A stretch of 8,721 bases of DNA from Desulfovibrionaceae bacterium UBA930. GTDB taxonomy: Bacteria > Desulfobacterota > Desulfovibrionia > Desulfovibrionales > Desulfovibrionaceae. Positions 1 to 5,984 of this stretch are shown one piece after another (positions within the stretch are counted from its first letter, which is position 1; every line of letters begins with the position of its first letter). Location: positions 2,673-11,393 of the forward strand of contig DBDO01000155.1 in the NCBI GenBank assembly GCA_002293605.1, read 5' to 3'. The position numbers and the translations under genes are program-made. The notes under the pieces are model-generated. The model searched no databases. It had not been told where the DNA came from and was given only the letters and a program-made list of their open reading frames with translations.

Positions 1-662
1 ACAAAGTCGGAGCCGGAAATGGAAAAAAAGGGCACGCCCGCTTCCCCGGCAACAGCCTTGGCCAAAAGGGTCTTGCCCGTGCCCGGAGGGCCGACCAGCA
101 AAACGCCTTTGGGAATGCGCCCGCCAAGGCGGGTGAATTTTTTCGGGTTGGAAAGAAAATCCACAACCTCGGTCAGCTCTTCCTTGGCCTCGTCAACCCC
201 GGCCACGTTGTCAAAGGTGACCCTGGCCGATTCCTGCGAGATCATCCGCGCGCGCGAACGCCCGAAAGACATGGTTTTGCCGCCGCCGCCCTGCATCTGG
301 CGCATGAAAAAGACCCAGAACAGGATGAGCAGGATCATCGGGGCCCAGGAGGTCAGGAAGATGATATACCAGGGGGAATCCTCCGGCGCTCCGGCTTTGA
401 CCTTGACCCCGGCGGCCAGCAGGTTTTCCACCAGTTTCGGATCTTTCGGGGCATAGCTGGTAAAAGGGGCTCCGTCCGTCAGCTTGCCGGAGAGTTTGTC
501 CCCCTGCACCAGGACTTCCTGCACCTGCTGACCCCGAACTTTTTCCAAAAAATCCGAGTAGGTATATTCATTGGTAGAGGAGGGCTGCTGGGCCATCATG
601 TTGAAGGCGAGCAGGCCCAGCATAACCACCAATGCCCAAGCGAAAAAAGTACGCTGATTCAA
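1..662 (-). CDS. ftsH: ATP-dependent zinc metalloprotease FtsH, N-terminal part (cut by window edge)
   Basis: This is the start of the membrane-anchored AAA+ protease that degrades misfolded and short-lived membrane and cytosolic proteins. The visible 220 codons hold TM helix 1 (about residues 5-24), a periplasmic domain containing YSDFLEKV, TM helix 2 (about 99-120, ending in FFMRQMQGGGG), and the start of the AAA domain with FDNVAGVDEAKEEL (150-163) and Walker A GPPGTGKT (191-198). The rest of the AAA domain and the zinc protease domain (HEXXH) lie beyond the left edge. I chose the TTG at 660-662 because a perfect GGAGG lies 5 nt upstream. The ATG at 665-667 is in another frame and meets TGA at once. 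An in-frame GTG at 681-683 has no ribosome binding site. The gene follows motB after about 105 bp. Family assignment is certain and the start is likely. Confidence 0.96.
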   Translation of the reverse strand, partial: MNQRTFFAWALVVMLGLLAFNMMAQQPSSTNEYTYSDFLEKVRGQQVQEVLVQGDKLSGKLTDGAPFTSYAPKDPKLVENLLAAGVKVKAGAPEDSPWYIIFLTSWAPMILLILFWVFFMRQMQGGGGKTMSFGRSRARMISQESARVTFDNVAGVDEAKEELTEVVDFLSNPKKFTRLGGRIPKGVLLVGPPGTGKTLLAKAVAGEAGVPFFSISGSDF

Positions 663-667
663 TGCAT

Positions 668-701
668 CCTCCGGCTGTTTCACCGCGCCCGCAAAAGCCG
701 G
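668..701 (-). promoter_or_regulatory. ftsH ribosome binding site with overlapping leader inverted repeat
   Basis: On the minus strand GGAGG (668-672) sits 5 nt before the TTG start of ftsH. Its first two bases also belong to AGCCGG (671-676), which is complementary to CCGGCT (696-701). This gives a 6-bp stem with a 19-nt loop that could partly cover the ribosome binding site. The ribosome binding site itself is a strong match. A control role for the hairpin, such as heat or translational control of ftsH, is only inference. Confidence 0.55.
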
Positions 702-718
702 ACGGGTAAAGAGCCCTT

Positions 719-749
719 TTTATGTGTCTTTTCCAGGGGCTGTTTTCAA
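719..749 (-). promoter_or_regulatory. possible weak promoter for ftsH
   Basis: In the motB-ftsH gap the minus strand carries TTGAAA (744-749; 5 of 6 matches to the sigma-70 -35 box) and, 19 nt downstream, CATAAA (719-724; 4 of 6 matches to the -10 box). The spacing is longer than optimal. A sigma-32 reading (TTTGAAA with CACAT) also fails because its spacing is too long. No intrinsic terminator separates motB from ftsH, so read-through is also possible. Confidence 0.2.
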
Positions 750-767
750 AATTACTGAGGTCCGAGC

Positions 768-1484
768 CTAGTAGCCAACAATGTTGGTCATCACTTCCGG
801 GCGGTGGAAGTAGAATTCCACGCGGCTGTTTTTGGCGGCCGCGTCAGGCACGGAGGGCGGAGCCAGGGGGCGGGTATCGGCATAGCCGACACTGCGGATT
901 TTTTTGGGGTCTGCGCCCCGGGCCACCAGATAGCGCACGGCGGAATTGGCCCTGCCCGAAGAAAGCTCCCAGCGGGAAGGATAGTCGGGAGCGCCCGTTT
1001 CAGAAGAATCGGCATGGCCGCGCACAATGACCCATACATTATATTTTTTAAGCACGTTCAGCACTTCGTCCAGGGCTTTTTCCCCGGTGGCGGAAAAATC
1101 AACGGTATTGGGCCTGAACATCAGGTTGGAAGTCATGTGCAAAAGCACGCCCACGCCGTCCGAGGTGATGCCGGTAGAGCTGTTGGGCACGGCGTCCTTC
1201 AGGGAGAGAATGGGTTTGATGCTCTGGATGATGGCGTAGTCCGATTTTTCGGCTTCGCTCATGTTGCTCCGGGTGTCCAGTTTTTCTACAAACTGTACAA
1301 TAACGTTGTTGGAAACGCCGGGGGCCGCGGAGTTGGTGAAATGGACCGCCCCTTCCGTGAAATATCCGGCCAAACCCTTGAGGGTTTTTTCGTCAGCCAT
1401 GTTCAGCAGCCACATGACCAGAAAAAAGGCCATCATGGCTGTCATGAAGTCCGCGTATGCCACTTTCCAGGATGAACCGGCCAT
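768..1484 (-). CDS. motB: flagellar motor stator protein MotB
   Basis: MotB anchors the flagellar stator to peptidoglycan and forms the ion channel with MotA. From the ATG chosen here the protein has 238 residues. A short cytoplasmic tail leads straight into the single TM helix, WKVAYADFMTAMMAFFLVMW, whose Asp12 matches the essential proton-carrying Asp32 of E. coli MotB. A plug/linker region follows, then an OmpA-like peptidoglycan-binding domain (about 112-228) with RGHAD, WELSSGRA and NSRVEF. The usual GHTD is GHAD here. The reading frame extends to a GTG at 1505 (7 more residues), 5 nt after the motA stop. I prefer the ATG at 1482-1484 because GGGAG (1490-1494) lies 5 nt upstream and the GTG has no good ribosome binding site. 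The protein is shorter than E. coli MotB (308 residues), lacking most of the basic N-terminal tail and the C-terminal tail. The TM helix resembles proton-driven stators, so proton coupling is inferred. Confidence 0.95.
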   Translation of the reverse strand: MAGSSWKVAYADFMTAMMAFFLVMWLLNMADEKTLKGLAGYFTEGAVHFTNSAAPGVSNNVIVQFVEKLDTRSNMSEAEKSDYAIIQSIKPILSLKDAVPNSSTGITSDGVGVLLHMTSNLMFRPNTVDFSATGEKALDEVLNVLKKYNVWVIVRGHADSSETGAPDYPSRWELSSGRANSAVRYLVARGADPKKIRSVGYADTRPLAPPSVPDAAAKNSRVEFYFHRPEVMTNIVGY

Positions 1485-1489
1485 AAACG

Positions 1490-1494
1490 CTCCC
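1490..1494 (-). promoter_or_regulatory. motB ribosome binding site that decides the start
   Basis: GGGAG on the minus strand lies 5 nt before the ATG at 1482-1484. It supports that start over the GTG seven codons upstream. It falls inside the coding extension that the GTG start would need. Confidence 0.6.
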
Positions 1495-1505
1495 GTATAA
1501 GCCAC

Positions 1506-1518
1506 AGGGCCTAGCCCT
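1506..1518 (-). other. small inverted repeat with the motA stop codon in its loop
   Basis: AGGGC (1506-1510) and GCCCT (1514-1518) form a perfect 5-bp stem. The three loop bases are exactly the motA TAG stop. It lies directly before the alternative GTG start of motB and about 12 nt before the preferred motB ribosome binding site. It could tie motB translation to motA termination, but such a short stem may also be chance. Confidence 0.35.
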
Positions 1519-2353
1519 TGAGCTTTTGCTCCATTTCAAGGAAGGTCGGGCGAAAGGCCAGGGGAATAGCCCGGCGGCCATACTCGAGCGCGACAATGGG
1601 GGAGGAGCCCCGCACTGCGGCGGCGAGCGCTTCGCGAATGGCGCGGAAAAAAAGATGTTCTTCGTGAGCAAGGGTTTCCAGCTTGGCACCGAGCGGTCCG
1701 ACAAAGCCGTAACACAGCAGAATGCCGAGAAAGGTGCCCACCAGGGCTGCGGCAACGGAGGTTCCCAGCTTTTCCGGCCCATCGTTGATATGCCCCATGG
1801 TTACAACAATGCCGAGAACCGCCGCCACGATACCAAGGCCCGGCAGGGCATCGGCCATGTGGGAAAGCGAATGCGCGGGCAGCATTTCCTCATCGTGCAT
1901 GGTGCTCATGTCTACGCCCATGAGTTTGTCCAGTTCCCCGGCATTGCCCGTGGTCAGGTACACGCGCAGGGTGTCGCCGATAAAGAAGCAGGCGTTTTTA
2001 TCCTTGGCCATGGTCGGATACTGCTGGAACAGGGAACTTGATTCCGGCTGCTCAATATCCTTTTCAATGCTGATGATTCCCTCGCGCTGCATTTTTGCGA
2101 AAAGGCCGTACAGCAGGGCCAGCATATCCAGGTATTTCGCCTTGGAAGGGCCGTTGCTGAAGCAGTGCTTGATGCCTTTCAGGGAAAGTTTCAGGGTGAA
2201 GGCCGAGTTGGAGGCGATAAAGGCACCGACACCCGCTCCAAAAATGATAAGCAGTTCGTTCGGCTGCACAAGAATGGCAAAGTTGCTGCTGTGCATGGCG
2301 TAGCCGCCAAGCACGCAGCCCAGTACCGTTATATAGCCGAGAATGACGAACAT
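1511..2353 (-). CDS. motA: flagellar motor stator protein MotA
   Basis: MotA is the inner-membrane stator subunit that couples ion flow through MotA/MotB to rotation of the flagellar rotor. The 280-residue length is normal for the family. TM segments are visible at about 1-20 and 34-50 near the N-terminus and at about 170-188 and 198-220 near the C-terminus. The long cytoplasmic loop contains Arg90 and Glu97, close to the Arg90 and Glu98 of E. coli MotA that contact FliG. Pro171 (DALPGLGIV) and Pro220 (YGFVGPLG) match the conserved Pro173 and Pro222. The ATG start has AAAGGA about 10 nt upstream. It is followed directly by motB, the usual order, and the pair is probably co-transcribed. It is separated from dxs by a palindrome-rich gap of 233 bp, so it may have its own promoter. 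Confidence 0.97.
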   Translation of the reverse strand: MFVILGYITVLGCVLGGYAMHSSNFAILVQPNELLIIFGAGVGAFIASNSAFTLKLSLKGIKHCFSNGPSKAKYLDMLALLYGLFAKMQREGIISIEKDIEQPESSSLFQQYPTMAKDKNACFFIGDTLRVYLTTGNAGELDKLMGVDMSTMHDEEMLPAHSLSHMADALPGLGIVAAVLGIVVTMGHINDGPEKLGTSVAAALVGTFLGILLCYGFVGPLGAKLETLAHEEHLFFRAIREALAAAVRGSSPIVALEYGRRAIPLAFRPTFLEMEQKLKG

Positions 2354-2405
2354 GCAGCGAATGTCCTTTGTGGTGTAGTAGCGGGCACGGGCTTTGCCGC
2401 CCTAT

Positions 2406-2531
2406 GCTTTTTTCGCCCCCGGCGAAAAAGCGCAAGGACCAAGGCCTGTACAGGGCCGCTGAAAGCCCCCTTTGTCCGCAGGAGGCTTTGCCTGCTCCCC
2501 TGCCCTACGGCAGGGTATGAGACCCTCATAC
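2406..2531. repeat. cluster of nested palindromes in the dxs-motA gap
   Basis: The 233-bp gap between dxs and motA is packed with inverted repeats. The clearest, in plus-strand terms, are TTTTTCGCC/GGCGAAAAA (2409-2417 and 2421-2429, loop CCC, extendable by GC/GC with one bulged T), CCCTGCC and its complement around 2502-2514, and GTATGAG/CTCATAC (2515-2521 and 2525-2531, loop ACC). Smaller ones involve AGGC-AAA-GCCT and GGCC around a CTGTACAG core. None is followed by a T-run in the direction of transcription, so they are poor intrinsic terminators. They look like an intergenic repetitive element, but a copy number cannot be known from one window. Confidence 0.6.
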
Positions 2532-2535
2532 TATA
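2530..2535 (-). promoter_or_regulatory. possible -10 box for motAB
   Basis: The minus strand reads TATAGT (5 of 6 matches to TATAAT) just after an A-rich stretch. The only -35-like hexamer nearby, TTGCAA (2550-2555), is 14 nt upstream, which is too close for a good sigma-70 promoter. No convincing sigma-28 or sigma-54 flagellar promoter was seen in the gap. This is a weak candidate only. Confidence 0.18.
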
Positions 2536-2550
2536 GCTTTTTTTCTTGCT

Positions 2551-2576
2551 TGCAAAGAGAAAATCAAAGCTTTGCA
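2551..2576 (-). other. inverted repeat just downstream of dxs
   Basis: TGCAAAG (2551-2557) and CTTTGCA (2570-2576) form a perfect 7-bp stem around a 12-nt loop. A smaller repeat, GTGCT/AGCAC (2583-2587 and 2593-2597), spans the dxs stop. On the transcribed strand the stem is followed by an A-run and not a T-run, so this is not a standard rho-independent terminator. It could protect the 3' end of the xseB-ispA-dxs mRNA. Confidence 0.35.
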
Positions 2577-2586
2577 GTCTATGTGC

Positions 2587-4656
2587 TCAAAAAGCACTGT
2601 CCAGCATATTCTCCATCTCCTTCCTGATGCTCTCTCTGTCCAGGCCCAGAGCTTTGCGCAGCACTGCCGCTGTTCCGTGTTCGATAAAAGCGTCGGGCAG
2701 TCCCAGGCGGCGGACGCGCCGGGTGCCGAGCAAACCGGCATCGCTGCAAAATTCCAGCACGGCTGAGGAAAAGCCGCCCGCAAGCGCGGCTTCCTCCAGA
2801 ATCAGTATGCTGTGATGGCTTGCAAAGACCGTGCGCAACTCTTCCTCGGGCAGGGGCTTTATCCAGCGCGCGTCCAGCACGGTGACGGATTTGCCGCTCT
2901 GCTCAAGAATCTGCCCGGCCGCGTGCACGGCGGGCGCAACCCTGTTGCCTACGGCAATCACGGCAAGCCCGCTTTTGCCCTTGCACAAAAATTCCCCCTT
3001 GCCGATGGGCAGGGCCTGTGGCGCGTCAGGCAAAGGCGCGCCAGGGCCAAGACCGCGCGGGTAGCGCAGGGCAAAGGGGCCGTTATGGGCAAGGGCCGTT
3101 GCCAGGCCGCGTTGCAACTCTGCCTCATCGCGCGGGGCAAAAAGCACAAGGTTCGGTATATGGCGCAAAAAGGCCAGATCAAACGCGCCCTGGTGCGTGG
3201 CCCCGTCTTCCCCGACAATGCCCGCCCTGTCGATGCAAAAGGTGACGGGCAGGTTTTGCAGGCAGACATCGTGCACTATCTGGTCATAGGCGCGTTGCAG
3301 AAAGGTGGAATACACGGCCACAAAGGGGCGGATGCCCTGGGTGGCAAGGCCTGCGGCAAAGGTTACGGCATGCTGTTCGCAAATCCCCACATCCACAAAG
3401 CGATTCGGAAAGCGCTCCGCAAATTCCGTAAGGCCTACGCCTTCGGGCATGGCCGCAGTAATGGTCACAATGCGTTCGTCTTGTTCAGCCAGGGCGCAAA
3501 TAGCCCGGCTGAAGGCCTCGGTATAGGAGATTGTTCCCGAAGCGGAGCGCGCGGGCTCCCCGCTCTCCGGATCAAAAATACCCACCCCGTGAAAAAGCAC
3601 CGGGTTGGCCTCGGCCGGGGCGTAACCCTTGCCTTTGCGCGTCAGCACATGCACCAGCACGGGGCGGTCCAGGGCTGCGGCCAGGGCCAGGGTTTCCCGC
3701 AATTCTTCGATATTGTGGCCGTCCACCGCGCCGATATAATTGAAACGCAAGGCCTCAAAAAGAATGCCGGGGGTAAAGAAGTTTTTGAAGCTGTGCTTGC
3801 TGCGCCGGGCAATTTCCATCAAATCCCCGCCGATTCCCGGTATGCCGGTAAGAAAAGTCTCCACCTCCCTTTTGATGCGGCGCACCCAGCGCGCGGAAAG
3901 ATTGCGGCTCATGAACAGGGACAGCGCGCCCACATTTTTGGAAATGGACATTTCATTGTCGTTGAGAATAACAATGAAACGCCGGGCCGTGGCCCCGGCC
4001 TGGTTCAGGCCCTCATAGGCCAGCCCTGCGGTAAGGGAACCATCGCCGATGACGGAAAGCACATGGTGGTCCTCCCCGGCCAGATCCCTGGCCTTGGCCA
4101 TGCCAAGGGCCGCTGATACCGAGGTGGAGGAATGCCCGACCCCGAAATGGTCAAAACGGCTCTCCGCGCGGTTGGGAAAGCCGCTGATGCCCCCGGCCTG
4201 GCGCAAGGTGTGGAATTTATGGGCCCGCCCGGTAAGGAGCTTGTAGGCGTAAGCTTGGTGCCCCACGTCCCAGACCACTTTGTCCCGCTCGGGATTAAAG
4301 GTCGCCAGCATGGCCAGGGTCAGCTCGACAACGCCCAAAGAGGGCGCAAGATGCCCGCCGGTATGGGAAATCGTGCTGATCAGCACGCGCCGAATTTCCG
4401 CAGCCAACTGCTCCAGCTCCAGCGAGGAAAGACCGGCCACCTGGGAAGGGTGGATGATGCCGGCGAGAATGGAGGCATCGGGCTGGGGCGGAGCGCCGTT
4501 TTGGATATCGAGTCCCGGCCCCGGCAGGGGCGCGCTTTCCTGAGCAAAGGCGGAGGCCAGGGGCATGGCGGCCTCAAGCCCGAGGGCTGCCTTTGCAACG
4601 CAAGGCTTTGCAGCGGCGCGGCGGGCCGGGCCGGGAGTTTTTTTTGAGGTGCTCAC
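2587..4656 (-). CDS. dxs: 1-deoxy-D-xylulose-5-phosphate synthase
   Basis: This enzyme condenses pyruvate and glyceraldehyde 3-phosphate, using thiamine diphosphate, to DXP, the first step of the MEP isoprenoid pathway. DXP also feeds thiamine and pyridoxal synthesis. In the 689-residue frame, TGGHLAPSLG carries the conserved His102 (E. coli His49). The ThDP/Mg motif GDGSLTAG starts at 204 and ends with LNDNEMSIS (231-239). ICEQHAVTFAAG carries catalytic Glu427 (E. coli Glu370). YSTFLQRAYDQ (449-459) and DRAGIVGEDGATHQG (476-490) lie in the pyrimidine-binding domain, followed by the C-terminal transketolase domain. The protein has about 50 extra N-terminal residues relative to E. coli, rich in Ala and Pro. 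The GTG at 4656 lies 4 nt after the ispA stop but has no well-spaced ribosome binding site. The in-frame ATG at 4564-4566 has GAGG (4572-4575) 5 nt upstream and would give 659 residues. The function is certain; the start is open. Confidence 0.96.
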   Translation of the reverse strand: MSTSKKTPGPARRAAAKPCVAKAALGLEAAMPLASAFAQESAPLPGPGLDIQNGAPPQPDASILAGIIHPSQVAGLSSLELEQLAAEIRRVLISTISHTGGHLAPSLGVVELTLAMLATFNPERDKVVWDVGHQAYAYKLLTGRAHKFHTLRQAGGISGFPNRAESRFDHFGVGHSSTSVSAALGMAKARDLAGEDHHVLSVIGDGSLTAGLAYEGLNQAGATARRFIVILNDNEMSISKNVGALSLFMSRNLSARWVRRIKREVETFLTGIPGIGGDLMEIARRSKHSFKNFFTPGILFEALRFNYIGAVDGHNIEELRETLALAAALDRPVLVHVLTRKGKGYAPAEANPVLFHGVGIFDPESGEPARSASGTISYTEAFSRAICALAEQDERIVTITAAMPEGVGLTEFAERFPNRFVDVGICEQHAVTFAAGLATQGIRPFVAVYSTFLQRAYDQIVHDVCLQNLPVTFCIDRAGIVGEDGATHQGAFDLAFLRHIPNLVLFAPRDEAELQRGLATALAHNGPFALRYPRGLGPGAPLPDAPQALPIGKGEFLCKGKSGLAVIAVGNRVAPAVHAAGQILEQSGKSVTVLDARWIKPLPEEELRTVFASHHSILILEEAALAGGFSSAVLEFCSDAGLLGTRRVRRLGLPDAFIEHGTAAVLRKALGLDRESIRKEMENMLDSAF
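4572..4575 (-). promoter_or_regulatory. candidate ribosome binding site for an alternative dxs start
   Basis: GAGG on the minus strand lies 5 nt before the in-frame ATG at 4564-4566 (codon 31 of the long frame). It is better placed than anything before the GTG at 4656. If this start is used, the ispA-dxs gap becomes about 94 nt and the A8 run at codons 4-7 of the long frame is untranslated. Confidence 0.4.
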
Positions 4657-4660
4657 CTGC

Positions 4661-5581
4661 TTAGGATAGCCTGTTTACGATATAAACCGCAAGCCCCTGC
4701 AACAAGTCGGCTTCCGGCGCGTTAAAAGGACGCAGGGACCGCACTGCCGCATCGGCATGGGCCAGGGCCAGGTCCCGGCTTTTTTCCAGGCCGACCAGCG
4801 AGGGATAAGTGCTCTTGCCCTGAGCCGCATCGCTCCCCACCTTTTTGCCCAAATCTTCTTCCTTGCCTGTTTCATCAAGAATGTCATCGGCAATCTGAAA
4901 GGCAAGGCCGATTTCCCTCCCATAGGCGGCAAGGGCAGCAAGGCCCGCTTCATCCGCGCCCGCGAGCACAGCGCCGCATTCGCAGGAGGCGCGCAGCAAT
5001 GCCCCGGTTTTCATGGCGTGCATGGCGGCCAGTTCCTCAAGGCCTATGCCTTTTTGCGCGGTATGGCGCATGTCCAGAAATTGCCCGCCCACCATGCCTG
5101 CGGATCCCGCAGCCGCAGAGAGCAGGGCAAGCGCCCGCAAAACCCGCTCCGCAGGCAGGCCCTTGCCCGCGCAGGAGGCCATCAGCGTAAAGGCATCGGT
5201 CAAAAGGGCGTCTCCGGCCAGAATGGCCGTGGCTTCGTCAAAGCGCTTGTGGCTGGAAGGCTTGCCCCGGCGCAGATCGTCATCATCCATGGCCGGCAGA
5301 TCGTCATGAATAAGAGAATAGCTGTGGATGCATTCGATAGCCCCGGCAAAGGGCATGATCGCAGCCCCGTCCAGGCCGAAAAGCCGGGCCGCAAGCAGGC
5401 AGAGCACCGGGCGAATCCGCTTGCCCCCCGCAAGCAGGCTGTATTCCATAGCCTCAAGCAGGCCCGGCGGCATCGCAATATCACGCAGGGCGCGGGCAAG
5501 CCAGGCTTCAACGGCGGCGGCCTCTTCCTTCAGGCGGGCTTTGACCTCCTGCAAGGGCAGGGGCGATGCGGGCTGTTCCAT
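4661..5581 (-). CDS. ispA: polyprenyl (farnesyl-type) diphosphate synthase
   Basis: This is a trans-prenyltransferase that elongates allylic diphosphates with isopentenyl diphosphate, supplying precursors for quinones and undecaprenyl carriers. From the ATG at 5579-5581 it has 306 residues, close to E. coli IspA (299). Visible motifs are GGKRIRP (52-58), the first Asp-rich motif DDLPAMD (93-99) running into DDDLRRG, GQFLD (166-170), and the second Asp-rich motif DDILD (232-236). The Pro-Ala insertion in the first motif and the Tyr five residues before it match bacterial farnesyl diphosphate synthases. A C15 product is therefore likely, although geranylgeranyl diphosphate cannot be excluded. 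The frame extends to a GTG at 5638 that would overlap xseB by 49 nt. The ATG lies 8 nt after the xseB stop and can use GAGGAG (5593-5598) in the last xseB codons, with an 11-nt spacer, which suggests translational coupling. Confidence 0.95.
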   Translation of the reverse strand: MEQPASPLPLQEVKARLKEEAAAVEAWLARALRDIAMPPGLLEAMEYSLLAGGKRIRPVLCLLAARLFGLDGAAIMPFAGAIECIHSYSLIHDDLPAMDDDDLRRGKPSSHKRFDEATAILAGDALLTDAFTLMASCAGKGLPAERVLRALALLSAAAGSAGMVGGQFLDMRHTAQKGIGLEELAAMHAMKTGALLRASCECGAVLAGADEAGLAALAAYGREIGLAFQIADDILDETGKEEDLGKKVGSDAAQGKSTYPSLVGLEKSRDLALAHADAAVRSLRPFNAPEADLLQGLAVYIVNRLS

Positions 5582-5589
5582 CAGCTTTT

Positions 5590-5817
5590 TTACTCCTCTT
5601 TTTGTTCCGGGACAAAAGGATTTTCGTCCTCCGCGCACAGAGAGATCTCATGCCGGGCGCGCTCCAGAAGCTCCTTGCAAGACCGCGCCAGTTCGCGGCC
5701 CTCCTTATAGAGGGCCACATTCTTCTCCAGCGCAAGATCCGTGCGCTCAAGCTCCTGCACTATTTCCTGCAGGCGCTGCATCTGCCGCTCAAAGCTCTGT
5801 TCCTGTTTTTTTGCCAT
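5590..5817 (-). CDS. xseB: exodeoxyribonuclease VII small subunit
   Basis: XseB is the small subunit of exonuclease VII, which degrades single-stranded DNA to short oligonucleotides together with the catalytic XseA. The 75-residue protein shows the typical family pattern: SFERQMQRLQEIVQELE (8-24), then a helix with ALEKNVALYKEGRELARSC (29-47), and a highly acidic tail. The two helices are predicted to form a coiled coil that binds XseA. The ATG start has AAGGA about 6 nt upstream. It heads the xseB-ispA-dxs unit, an arrangement common in proteobacteria. xseA is not in this window. Confidence 0.95.
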   Translation of the reverse strand: MAKKQEQSFERQMQRLQEIVQELERTDLALEKNVALYKEGRELARSCKELLERARHEISLCAEDENPFVPEQKEE

Positions 5818-5830
5818 ATCTGTTCCTTAG

Positions 5831-5968
5831 ATTTGGGGGACTCCGTCCCCAAGCCCCCTGGCAGGGGATTGGATCCCCTGCACACCCATTTTTGCGTTGT
5901 TTGCGCAAAGTGAGGGGGTCTGGGGGGAATGATTCCCCCCAGGCGGGGTTTGGGGCGGCAGCCCCAAA
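5831..5968. repeat. palindromic intergenic element between the PEP-synthase-like gene and xseB
   Basis: Almost the whole 167-bp gap consists of stem-loops. In plus-strand order they are GGGGAC/GTCCCC (5836-5841 and 5845-5850, loop TCC, flanked by TT and AA), GCAGGGGAT/ATCCCCTGC (5861-5869 and 5873-5881), TTTGCG/CGCAAA (5891-5896 and 5904-5909), CTGGGGGGAA/TTCCCCCCAG (5920-5929 and 5933-5942), and TTTGGGGC/GCCCCAAA (5949-5956 and 5961-5968). The two ends are inverted versions of one another: each begins with TTTGGGG reading inward and continues into a CCCC block. The same left-hand arm recurs at 8612-8634. This looks like a REP/BIME-like or non-autonomous mobile element. No T-run follows a stem, so it is not a normal terminator. 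Confidence 0.7.
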
Positions 5969-5984
5969 TAAATAAAGCCCGAAG

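Noticed and set aside
2329..2529. Minus-strand 66-codon open frame in the dxs-motA gap
   Set aside because: Its start lies inside a palindrome, it overlaps the motA start, and its sequence is generated by the repeat cluster. No ribosome binding site or domain is visible.
2354..2586. Sigma-28 or sigma-54 flagellar promoter before motA
   Set aside because: No TAAA-N15-GCCGATAA-like site was found. The only GG/GC pair resembling sigma-54 has a spacing of 11 and not 10.
2812..4116. Long plus-strand open frame of 434 codons opposite dxs
   Set aside because: It is a shadow of the well-supported dxs gene. The translation has low-complexity Gly/Lys/His-rich composition and no recognisable domain.
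5582..5638. Longer ispA start at the GTG at 5638
   Set aside because: It would overlap xseB by 49 nt and add a basic tail that family members lack. The ATG at 5581 fits the spacing and the ribosome binding site.
4757..5710. Plus-strand open frame of 317 codons opposite ispA
   Set aside because: It lies antisense to ispA, which carries both catalytic Asp-rich motifs. The predicted protein shows no family features.
5949..5968. TTTGGGGC/GCCCCAAA stem as a rho-independent terminator for the PEP-synthase-like gene
   Set aside because: The stem is strong, but on the transcribed strand it is followed by ACCCC and not a T-run. It fits better as an arm of the palindromic element.
5831..5968. CRISPR array or tRNA-like structure
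   Set aside because: The stems differ in sequence and spacing, with no repeated unit and spacer pattern. No cloverleaf or TPsiC-like motif is present.
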